Shown here in pieces: positions 7,658-14,156 of a stretch of DNA of 18,776 bases (positions are counted from its first letter, which is position 1; each line of letters begins with the position of its first letter). A program made the position numbers and the translations under genes. The notes below the pieces were generated by a model. It was not told the origin of the DNA. It made no database searches and was given only the letters and a program-made list of their open reading frames with translations. The DNA is from Actinomycetota bacterium (GTDB lineage Bacteria > Actinomycetota > Thermoleophilia > Gaiellales > Gaiellaceae). The stretch is from NCBI GenBank assembly GCA_013812465.1, contig JACCTK010000028.1:1-18776 (forward strand), read 5' to 3'.

Positions 7658-7682
7658 GCCTTGTGACACTGTGTCACTTGGC
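7658..7682. repeat. Second copy of the GTGACAC-T-GTGTCAC palindrome
   Basis: The perfect core at 7663-7677 is identical to that at 7611-7625. Outside it are a TT:TT mismatch and then pairing GCC (7658-7660) and GGC (7680-7682). Centre-to-centre distance to the first copy is 52 bases, close to five helical turns. It lies between the end of the penicillin-acylase gene and the operon start at 7560. Only the core is conserved between the two copies. Confidence 0.75.
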
Positions 7683-7717
7683 ACCTCGTGTTGCCTCCGG
7701 ACGAGAAGCTCGTTTGC

Positions 7718-10183
7718 TTAACCGCGAGGCCGATGGCCGGAGAACGAGATGACCTGCTGGAAGGTCGGGCGGTTCGTCCAGCGCATCGTGTCCGGCAGCA
7801 CGCCGGAGACGAATCTGATGCGCTCCCGTACGGCGTCCGCGCGCCAAGCGGATGGCGCCGGACCCTGCGATCTCTCAAGTTCGGCGGCAGCGGCGTCGAT
7901 CGCTCCCCACAGCGCGTCGCGGCAGGTTGCGAGCACTCCTGCGCCGCAGTAGCGCCGCGAGTACGGCGTCCGAACCGGCTGATCGAGCAGTGATCTCAGG
8001 TCCTTGTCGACGTAGCCGTACCAGCCCGAGACATAGGCGGAGCCGCTCGGGCCCGGGTCATCGCTACGGCCCATGAGCCGCGCGAGGCGATCGACGAGCG
8101 GGCCCAGAACGGGGGACATCACCGCGTCGGCCAGCCGCGGCCAGGCCGCATCGAGGACGGCGGCTCCCGGGTCGTCGATCTTGCCGTCGAGGTCGCGGTC
8201 GAGCCTGCTCGACCCCGCCACACGCCACGAGTCGACGAGGCTGACCGCCGCCTCCGCCCGCGCGCTCGGCGCGTTTCCGGTGCGCAGCACTGCTCTGAGC
8301 GCGGGCCACGCGTCTGTCGCGCGCAGATCCTGGGTGGCCGCAGCGTTCATCGCCCCGGTGACGCTTGCGAGCGTGTGCTTGCGACGCACCGCCAGAGCGC
8401 TGCGCAGCAGCTCGACGCGATGCACGGACCCGTACGCGAAGTTCGAGTCGGCGGAGCCGACCTCGGCGGCCGGCTTGTTGTTCCAGTTGAGAATCAGACC
8501 CGAGGGCGGGTTGACCGCTTGAGCATGCCCCGCGAAGGGCAGGAATCCACGCCAGTCGTACTCGCCCGTGCCGACCGTGGGCAGCGCAGGCTCGGTTCCG
8601 GGCGCCCTCAGTGGGAGTCGCCCGCTCGAGAAGAAGGCGATGTCCCGATCGTCCGCGTAGAACCAATTGAAGCTGAACTCGACCGCGCTCATCGACTGGA
8701 GGAAGCGCCGCGCGGAGCTGACCCGGCCCGTGTTGAGCTCGTAGAACGGCTTCGAGCTCAGGAGCTCGCGACCACGAGTTGAGCGCTGGCTCGAGATCGC
8801 GACCCGCTTTCCCGCCACGGTCGCATAGCCGACGACGGGACCGTGCGTCGTCTCCAGGTAGGAGACGGGCTGGTCCGGCGCGCCTTGCCCTCTGAGCGTT
8901 CCGGCGAAGAAGAGCCGCATCGCCGTGCATTGGCCCCGGTAGACGTAGTGCCGATCGTCCGTGCAAAGCGTCTCGACGAAGAGGTCGATGTTGTCCGCCT
9001 GCGACGAGGTCGCGCTCCAGGCGAAGTCCGGCCCGCGTCCGATGACGACGAACGGAAGCCCGGGAAAGACCGCGCCGCGCGTGGCGAAACTGGCGCCCTC
9101 GAGCTCCATCTCGGCGAAGAACTGCGGGAAGAAGTATCCGACCTGCGGACCGGCGACGAAGAGCGGATGTCCTGTCTCGGAGCGTTTCGCGGAGACGAGA
9201 AGGGCGTTCGAGGCAAAGGGTGGCTGCTCGAAGGGCGCCCCGACGAAGCTCCCGTCGTCCACGATCACGCTGCCCGGCGATGTGCTGCTCGGGAGCTCGT
9301 AGGAGAAGGCTCCCGGAACCGACACCGGCGCCTCCGAGTCGTTCGAGTCGTGGAGATCGGCGAACACACGTCGCGCTTGGGATTCACCCAGCCGGCCATT
9401 GAGCGCGTGCAGGAACATAGCGTTCTCCACCTCCTGGCCCCCGTTCGCGCCGAACCGAGCGGCGATGAGGGCCGCCGAGGCGACGACGTCGTTCGCGGTG
9501 AAACGCGCCGCGGGAATGCCCTTGGCCCGGTACCACGCGTTGACTCCGGCCGCATAGCCGTTGACGATCGCCAGAAGCCGCGGCCCGGCTGCTCCTTGCG
9601 CGCGAAGCGCATCGAGCTGGTTCGAGAGAAACGCCTCCGCCTCCGCGCTCGGCACGAATGTGCGCCCAGAGAGCGCGAGAGCAAGCGGGTCGAGACCCGG
9701 AACATCGAGAGCGGCGGCGCGCGCCGGCCCGCGGATGAGCTGCAGCAGGAGCCCGCGGTCGGCCGCCGTGACCCAGCCTGCGCCGAAGGCGACGTCGACC
9801 TCGGTCTTGCCGGTGACGTGAGCGACGCCGAAGCTGTCCCGCACGATCGTCACACCGGCTCGCGGCCGCTCCCGCTTGCGCGCCTTGTCGGCCCCGAGCC
9901 CGAGCGGAGAAGGCTTGAAGAACCGTCGCAGGTCCCGCTGAGTCACGCTCCCGCGCAGTGGAGTCAGCCCGTCGTACAGCCTCTCCTGGTCGGTCGTGTT
10001 CCGATCGAAGCTGAGACTTCCGTTCTCTCCGGGCGGGAGGATGCTCCAGGCGGACGCGGGCGCCGCGTAATCGCGCTTCGGCGGCGCAGCCTCGAGTGGC
10101 GAGAGCATGAGGAGACCGCCGACGACGACCACGACGACCATCGCGGCAGGCCGATGCACGCGCCGAGCGTACCTCAGGCGCAT
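7718..10183 (-). CDS. Secreted penicillin acylase family (S45) amidohydrolase
   Basis: 821 residues from ATG 10183; an ATG at 10141 is a possible later start. N-terminal signal peptide: basic RRVHRPAAM, hydrophobic core with six Val, then LSPLEAAPP. The Ntn-hydrolase family hallmarks follow: VTIVRDSFGVAHVTG (111-125), FGAGWVTAADRGLLLQL (133-149), the autoproteolytic nucleophile Ser325 in FASNALLVSAKRSETGHP, THGPVV (446-451) and LILNWNNKPA (563-572). The precursor is expected to be cleaved before Ser325 into alpha and beta chains outside the membrane. An EF-hand-like DRDLDGKIDD loop occurs near 662-671. Substrate is unknown: homologues hydrolyse penicillins, acyl-homoserine lactones and other N-acyl amides. 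It is divergent from the membrane-protein gene at 10209, with only 25 bases between starts. Confidence 0.9.
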   Translation of the reverse strand: MRLRYARRVHRPAAMVVVVVVGGLLMLSPLEAAPPKRDYAAPASAWSILPPGENGSLSFDRNTTDQERLYDGLTPLRGSVTQRDLRRFFKPSPLGLGADKARKRERPRAGVTIVRDSFGVAHVTGKTEVDVAFGAGWVTAADRGLLLQLIRGPARAAALDVPGLDPLALALSGRTFVPSAEAEAFLSNQLDALRAQGAAGPRLLAIVNGYAAGVNAWYRAKGIPAARFTANDVVASAALIAARFGANGGQEVENAMFLHALNGRLGESQARRVFADLHDSNDSEAPVSVPGAFSYELPSSTSPGSVIVDDGSFVGAPFEQPPFASNALLVSAKRSETGHPLFVAGPQVGYFFPQFFAEMELEGASFATRGAVFPGLPFVVIGRGPDFAWSATSSQADNIDLFVETLCTDDRHYVYRGQCTAMRLFFAGTLRGQGAPDQPVSYLETTHGPVVGYATVAGKRVAISSQRSTRGRELLSSKPFYELNTGRVSSARRFLQSMSAVEFSFNWFYADDRDIAFFSSGRLPLRAPGTEPALPTVGTGEYDWRGFLPFAGHAQAVNPPSGLILNWNNKPAAEVGSADSNFAYGSVHRVELLRSALAVRRKHTLASVTGAMNAAATQDLRATDAWPALRAVLRTGNAPSARAEAAVSLVDSWRVAGSSRLDRDLDGKIDDPGAAVLDAAWPRLADAVMSPVLGPLVDRLARLMGRSDDPGPSGSAYVSGWYGYVDKDLRSLLDQPVRTPYSRRYCGAGVLATCRDALWGAIDAAAAELERSQGPAPSAWRADAVRERIRFVSGVLPDTMRWTNRPTFQQVISFSGHRPRG

Positions 10184-10208
10184 ATGGACGAAAGTACAGT
10201 CCTCGAGC
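10184..10208. promoter_or_regulatory. 25-base divergent start region
   Basis: The ATG of the penicillin-acylase gene (minus) and the GTG of the membrane-protein gene (plus) are separated by only 25 bases. Promoters must therefore lie inside the opposing coding sequences, or at least one mRNA is leaderless or starts elsewhere. No ribosome-binding site is evident before the acylase ATG at 10183. Confidence 0.35.
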
Positions 10209-10844
10209 GTGGAGGCCCTGCTTGCATTCGGCGCGACGCTTGTCTCCATGCGGCTCTCGGCAGACCTCGCCCGCCGATTTCGCAGGCAGGGCAGGGTCGA
10301 GCTCCTGGCCTGGAGCGCCGCTCTCGCGGCCTACGCGCTGGCCGCCGGCGCCCTCGCCTGGGGCGCAGCCGCGGGATGGAGCGAGCCCGCGTTCCGCGTC
10401 TATTACCTCGGTGGCGGGCTCCTAACCGCACCGCTGCTCGGCGCTGGCTCGCTGCTCCTCACCGGCCGGCGCTGGGCCGGGCCGCTCGTGCTCGCGTACG
10501 TCGGCCTCGCGCTCGGAGTCGCCCTTGCCGTTCCGCTCGAAGCCCCCACTTCGGGGACGGATGTTCCCGAAGCGCAGGATGTTCTCGACCTCTGGCCCGC
10601 TCGCGTTCTCGCAATCGCCGGCAACTCGCTGGGAACGCTGGCCGTGGTCGTCATCGCGCTGGCGACGATCCGTCGCCGGCCGCTCGGAAACGCGTTCATC
10701 CTCGCCGGAGTGGGAGTCGCCGCCCTCGGCAGCGGGCTGGGGGGTCTGGGAGTGGGCGCCCTGGCGCCGATTCTCGCGGTCGCCGCGCTCCTGCTCTACG
10801 CGGGATTCGTCGTGCCGGCTGGAACGGGGTTTCACCGGAGATGA
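10209..10844 (+). CDS. Seven-segment integral membrane protein, unknown function
   Basis: 211 residues from GTG 10209. The frame stays open upstream to 10107, but those residues (Thr-run, basic) are antisense to the acylase signal peptide. An ATG at 10248 is a later alternative that would lose the first hydrophobic segment. Hydrophobic segments lie at about 2-18, 31-53, 63-85, 90-109, 131-153, 160-180 and 183-204, with basic loops RRFRRQGR (22-29) and TIRRRP (153-158), suggesting those loops are cytoplasmic. Recognisable internal motifs such as YYLGGGLLTAPLLGAGSLLL and ARVLAIAGNSLGTLAV resemble uncharacterised actinobacterial membrane proteins that I recall without a name. It is the only complete plus-strand gene in the window and converges on the lipoprotein gene. 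Confidence 0.72.
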   Translation: MEALLAFGATLVSMRLSADLARRFRRQGRVELLAWSAALAAYALAAGALAWGAAAGWSEPAFRVYYLGGGLLTAPLLGAGSLLLTGRRWAGPLVLAYVGLALGVALAVPLEAPTSGTDVPEAQDVLDLWPARVLAIAGNSLGTLAVVVIALATIRRRPLGNAFILAGVGVAALGSGLGGLGVGALAPILAVAALLLYAGFVVPAGTGFHRR

Positions 10845-10874
10845 CGCAGGGGCGAGTCATGCCTCGCCTCTGCG
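10845..10874 (+). terminator. Hairpin between convergent genes
   Basis: 12-base arms 10845-10856 (CGCAGGGGCGAG) and 10863-10874 (CTCGCCTCTGCG) form a stem with one G-U wobble in plus-strand RNA and a six-base loop. It starts directly after the plus-strand TGA. With a two-base bulge the TGA (10842-10844) can also pair with the complement of the lipoprotein gene's TGA (10877-10879). It is well placed to end transcription of the plus-strand gene; the minus-strand RNA would have an A-C mismatch. No clear U-tract. Confidence 0.55.
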
Positions 10875-10876
10875 CG

Positions 10877-11170
10877 TCAATCCTCGCCGTCCCTGACCCG
10901 CGCAGAGCCCTCGTCGTGACCGGAGCGCCGTTCCCTCGGAGACCCACCGACGACTCGCACCCGCACGATCGTCGGCTGCTCGACCTCGGTCGTCGTAGTC
11001 GTCGTCACCGTGGTCGTGGTGTCGGTCGTTGTCGGGATCGTCGGCTGGGTGCGGGTCGTGGTCTCAGGCGTCCCGGCATCGTCGTCTCCTCCGCACGAAG
11101 CGAGCGCGAGGGCGGCGACGAGGAGCGCCACGGCGGCGACAAGAGCCATCGAGAACCGACGCAAGGCCAC
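10877..11170 (-). CDS. Small Thr-rich lipoprotein
   Basis: 97 residues from GTG 11170 (an ATG at 11149 would shorten it by seven residues). Type II signal peptide: basic MALRRFS, long Ala/Leu/Val core, lipobox LASC with lipidated Cys26, followed by GGDDDAG, whose acidic residues are typical after a lipid anchor. The rest is a threonine-rich low-complexity linker (about 37-63) and a polar tail with VRVRVVGGSPRERRSGHDEG. No catalytic domain is present; it is probably an exposed or periplasmic-side tether. The gene lies 42 bases after the TPR-protein gene on the same strand, so it may belong to that transcript, and converges on the plus-strand membrane-protein gene. Confidence 0.72.
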   Translation of the reverse strand: MALRRFSMALVAAVALLVAALALASCGGDDDAGTPETTTRTQPTIPTTTDTTTTVTTTTTTEVEQPTIVRVRVVGGSPRERRSGHDEGSARVRDGED

Positions 11171-11212
11171 GGGGAAAGAGTAGATGCGCTCTGCGGACGA
11201 AACCGCGCGTGT

Positions 11213-12553
11213 CTAGCGCAGCGCCGCGCGAGCCACGGGCGCCCAGCGCACCGAGAACTCGGGATTGATCTCGAGCGCGCGCTCGTACCACTCCCGCAGC
11301 GCGCCGCGGTTGCCGGCGCAGCCCTCGGCGTAGCCGCGATGGAAGTAGAGGAGCGGATCCTTCGTGTCGAGACGCAGCGCGCTCCGGGCGAGGGGCAGCG
11401 CCTCGCGACAGCGGCCGGCGCGCGCGAGCGACCAGGCCAAGGCGTCGTCGCCGTAGATCGAGGGCCGCGCCACGCGCGCTCGCCGCGCGAGCTCGACGGT
11501 CTGCCGAGGACGAATGCGTTGATCCGCGAGATACACGGCAGACTCGAGATCGACCTGCACCCCGTTTGCCTGCAGCAAGCGGTCGATCACCGCGATCGTG
11601 GCCCGCTGGCGCCGTGCCTCGGCGTGCCGACCGGCCCGCTCGAGCAGGTCAGCGTGGAGAGCGACCGCCTGCTGGGTCGGAACTGCGTCGACGGCGCGTC
11701 GCGACTCCGCTAGCGCACGGCCGAGCATCCCCCGTGCTGCTTCGATCTGCGCGAGCTCGAGCCGCGCGGCCGGATACCCGGGAAAAATGCGAAGCGCGGT
11801 TCGCGCGTGACGCGTCGCCGCTTGCGGCCGGCCGAGCGCCAGCTCGAGCTTGGCGATCTCGACGAGGGTGAACGCCGTGGCCTCCCCCTGGCCTGCCGCG
11901 GCGTCGAATGCGAGCCGCATTGCGGCCAGAGCGCCGACGGGGTCACCGGTCAGCTCACGGGCGTAGGAGACGCGCGCATACGAGGCGAGACCGGGCCGCA
12001 GCGTGACCATCCGTTGGAACGCTGCGAATGCGGCGTCGTAGCGGCCGAGCTCGACGAGCGCGTCGCCGATGACGCCGTAAGGTCGACCCGAGCCGGAGAG
12101 AAGCAGCCGCGCCCGGCGCCCGTACGCGAGAGCCTTCCGAAACTCGTGCCGGATGAGCGCGAGCGAGCCCAGGCCGAGCACCGCGTTCGCATCGTTCGGC
12201 CGAGCCTCGAGCGCGCGGCGGAGCGCCGCCTCCGAACGGGGCAGATACGACGGATCCGCCGTCTCGCGCCAACGGAGCTGGTACGCGAAACCGAGCTGGG
12301 TCAGCAGATCGGCATCGCCGGGACGAGACCGGATCTGCGCCTCGAGCCCGGCGATGCCGGTGCTGGTGATGCCTCCCGCCGCCCCCGCGAGCGCCTGATC
12401 TGCGAGCGCTCGGGGAGCGGCGGTCGGAGGTCCTGCGGACGGAGACTCGGCGAGGACGCCGCCGACAAGAGCCCCCAGAGCGAGCGCCACCGCAACGGCG
12501 CCCCCCAAGAGCACGGTCGTCGAACGCCTCATTCCGAGTCTCCGCCCATTCAT
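11213..12553 (-). CDS. Membrane-anchored TPR-repeat protein
   Basis: 446 residues from ATG 12553. A hydrophobic anchor or signal segment (about 12-34, TTVLLGGAVAVALALGALVGG) is followed by an extracytoplasmic region of tetratricopeptide-like repeats: repeated blocks such as LTQLGFAYQLRW, NAVLGLGSLALIRHEFRKALAYGRRA, GDALVELGRYDAAFAAFQRMVTLRP, ARLELAQIEAARGMLGRALAESRRA and a final LYFHRGYAEGCAGNRGALREWYERALEINP. TPRs mediate protein contacts. A GTG at 12556 directly abuts the preceding TAG; a third candidate, ATG 12532, has GGAG seven bases upstream and may be the real start. It is cotranscribed with the DUF4331 gene, suggesting that the two products act together at the cell surface. Confidence 0.85.
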   Translation of the reverse strand: MNGRRLGMRRSTTVLLGGAVAVALALGALVGGVLAESPSAGPPTAAPRALADQALAGAAGGITSTGIAGLEAQIRSRPGDADLLTQLGFAYQLRWRETADPSYLPRSEAALRRALEARPNDANAVLGLGSLALIRHEFRKALAYGRRARLLLSGSGRPYGVIGDALVELGRYDAAFAAFQRMVTLRPGLASYARVSYARELTGDPVGALAAMRLAFDAAAGQGEATAFTLVEIAKLELALGRPQAATRHARTALRIFPGYPAARLELAQIEAARGMLGRALAESRRAVDAVPTQQAVALHADLLERAGRHAEARRQRATIAVIDRLLQANGVQVDLESAVYLADQRIRPRQTVELARRARVARPSIYGDDALAWSLARAGRCREALPLARSALRLDTKDPLLYFHRGYAEGCAGNRGALREWYERALEINPEFSVRWAPVARAALR

Positions 12554-12556
12554 CAC

Positions 12557-14008
12557 CTACTTGTGTCCCGTGTGCTCGTAGCCGCGATTCGGGATCGCCG
12601 CATACGGGAACTGTGAGAGGAACGCGTTGTCGGCGTTGGTCTGCACCCCGTCCGAGAGGGTGTCGTTCGGCGGGAGGTTGCACAGGCCGAGAGCCGCGTT
12701 CAGGATCGGGCCGTAGCCGCACGCGAAGGCACGGATCTCGATGTCCGCCACGTCGTCGATGAGCCTACGTCCGTTCGGGAAGCCCTGGAAGTCGCCTGCC
12801 AGGACGCCCAGCGGGTTCGGATTCGCCGTCGGCGCGATCGCCGTGTTGAGCCGCAGGAGATCCGCCTTCGTGTTGCCGGTGAAGTTGAGCGTGGGCACGC
12901 CCGTGAGCAGCACCGCGACGAGATCGTCACGGTTGGTCGTGGGCGCGTCCATCACCGGCGGTCCGTAGAGGACGTTGAGGAGCGTGGACGGCTCCGGCGA
13001 GCGGTAGCGCGCGAGGAACTGCTCGTCATCCTCCGGGTCGGACGCGTTCCAGAAGTCCTTCTGCCCGATGGGGATGACGACCTCGTTGATCAGCGGGTTC
13101 CCCAGCCGGGAGACCTGAACCCACTCTCCCGAGTTCGAGACCGTGCCGTCGCCGTTCAGCACGCGCATCGCCTGCCGGCTCGTGCTGGCGTAGATTCCGA
13201 TCGTCCCGTTGGCGTTCGGGGCCTGGACGAGGTCCGTCTTCGGCACCTGCAGGGCGATCGTATGGACGTTGTAGTTCTTGAGACCGTCAACGCCGGCCTC
13301 GGCATTCGCCGGTGGCTTGAGGGCATGGAACGGGTTGAACGGCCTCAGCCCCAGGAGGTCGAAGCCCGACCCGAGGTCGAAGAAGAACGGATCGTCGCGT
13401 GGGCCGGCGAAGGCCAGCCGGTCGCCACCGAGGTTGGTCACTCCCTTGGTCAGGTTGTAGACCGGGTTCGAGCGAGGGCCGATGTTGGCCGGCGCAACGC
13501 GCAGGCCGCCTCCGGCGGTCCCGGTCCCGGTGGGAGTGACCTGCGTCGAGCCGATCTGTGTGATCTTCTCGATCGAGTACGTCTGCTTGACGTTCAGGTC
13601 CGGATCGGTCTGGAAAGTGATCGGACCAGTGTTGTAGAGGAACGTGTTCGGGTTCGAGACGGTCGTCTTGAACCTGAACCGATAGGTGATGTCGTCGCGA
13701 GCATCACCGTCGTTGTCGACGTGGATCTCATATCGGGCAGTCGGATCGAACCGGTAGTAGTTCGGACCGCCCGCCGGATCCTCGAACGGGATGAAGTTCG
13801 CGATGATCGTCACCGTATTCGGCTTGTTCGGACTCACGAACGCGTACAGGTCCGTGTTGTCGACCGCCGGGTCGTCCGCGATCAGCGGCGCTTCCCGGTG
13901 GCTCGACGCTGTTGCGCCGGATGGACCGGCTACGCCAACAAAAGCAGCCGCCGCCACGGAAGCGACGACGACCCCAGCGAGCGCGAGGAGCAGCACTCCC
14001 CTCCGCAT
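12557..14008 (-). CDS. Exported DUF4331 family protein
   Basis: 483 residues. Signal peptide at 1-34 (MRRGVLLLALAGVVVASVAAAAF, then GATA), followed by the family signature SSHREAPLIADDPAVDNTDLYAFVSP (35-60). Further matching features are YEIHVDNDGDARDDITYRFRF, with an EF-hand-like Asp-rich loop at 98-106, and the FNPFHALKPP and GVDGLKNYNVHTIALQVP segments. The molecular function of DUF4331 proteins is not established to my knowledge. Expression signal is strong: AAAGGAG five bases before the ATG. It is followed immediately, without a gap, by the TPR-protein gene, a pairing that I recall from other phyla as well. Upstream lies a cluster of palindromic repeats ending in gatB. Confidence 0.9.
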   Translation of the reverse strand: MRRGVLLLALAGVVVASVAAAAFVGVAGPSGATASSHREAPLIADDPAVDNTDLYAFVSPNKPNTVTIIANFIPFEDPAGGPNYYRFDPTARYEIHVDNDGDARDDITYRFRFKTTVSNPNTFLYNTGPITFQTDPDLNVKQTYSIEKITQIGSTQVTPTGTGTAGGGLRVAPANIGPRSNPVYNLTKGVTNLGGDRLAFAGPRDDPFFFDLGSGFDLLGLRPFNPFHALKPPANAEAGVDGLKNYNVHTIALQVPKTDLVQAPNANGTIGIYASTSRQAMRVLNGDGTVSNSGEWVQVSRLGNPLINEVVIPIGQKDFWNASDPEDDEQFLARYRSPEPSTLLNVLYGPPVMDAPTTNRDDLVAVLLTGVPTLNFTGNTKADLLRLNTAIAPTANPNPLGVLAGDFQGFPNGRRLIDDVADIEIRAFACGYGPILNAALGLCNLPPNDTLSDGVQTNADNAFLSQFPYAAIPNRGYEHTGHK

Positions 14009-14013
14009 ATGTT

Positions 14014-14020
14014 CTCCTTT
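14014..14020 (-). promoter_or_regulatory. Strong ribosome-binding site of the DUF4331 gene
   Basis: Minus-strand AAAGGAG is followed by five bases and then ATG at 14008. It is one of the two best Shine-Dalgarno matches in the window, implying high translation of the exported protein. A small TTCCC-A-GGGAA palindrome (14019-14029) adjoins it and could partly occlude it in the mRNA. Confidence 0.75.
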
Positions 14021-14080
14021 CCCAGGGAACTAGACGCCCTGGTTCGGCCCTCGGAGGGTTTTGGTTCAGACGAACAGCAC

Positions 14081-14156
14081 GGTGACAGTCACGCAACGGA
14101 TGACAGTCACCGGCCGGGGCAAGGTGACTGTGACCGCGACGCGGTGACTGTCACCG
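14081..14156. repeat. Cluster of four GTGAC-T/A-GTCAC palindromic units
   Basis: Units: 14082-14092 (perfect, centre A), 14101-14111 (one side degraded), 14123-14133 (one base from perfect) and 14142-14156 (perfect 7+1+7, CGGTGAC-T-GTCACCG). The first and second halves of the cluster are themselves approximate inverted copies, so the whole could fold as one long imperfect stem around about 14118. It fills the gap between gatB and the DUF4331 gene, and the gatB stop TGA (14153-14151) lies inside the last unit. Confidence 0.75.

Noticed and set aside
7663..7677. CRP-like site (TGTGA-N6-TCACA)
   Set aside because: The spacer between half-sites is seven rather than six bases and the arms are longer and fully symmetric; no support for a CRP-type match.
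7603..7682. Palindromes as intrinsic terminators of the penicillin-acylase gene
   Set aside because: No T-tract on either side and two identical cores; the operator or repeat reading fits better, although transcript-end function is not excluded.
8843..11713. 956-codon plus-strand open frame opposite the penicillin-acylase gene and beyond
   Set aside because: Arg-rich composition with no domain, crosses five well-supported genes on both strands in other frames; a typical antisense open frame of high-GC DNA.
14049..14065. CCCTC-G-GAGGG followed by TTTT as a plus-strand terminator
   Set aside because: No plus-strand gene leads into it and the stem is only five pairs; likely chance or part of the DUF4331 leader.
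14081..14156. CRISPR array
   Set aside because: Units are 11-15 bases, palindromic, uneven in spacing and in mixed orientation, with no spacers of regular length.
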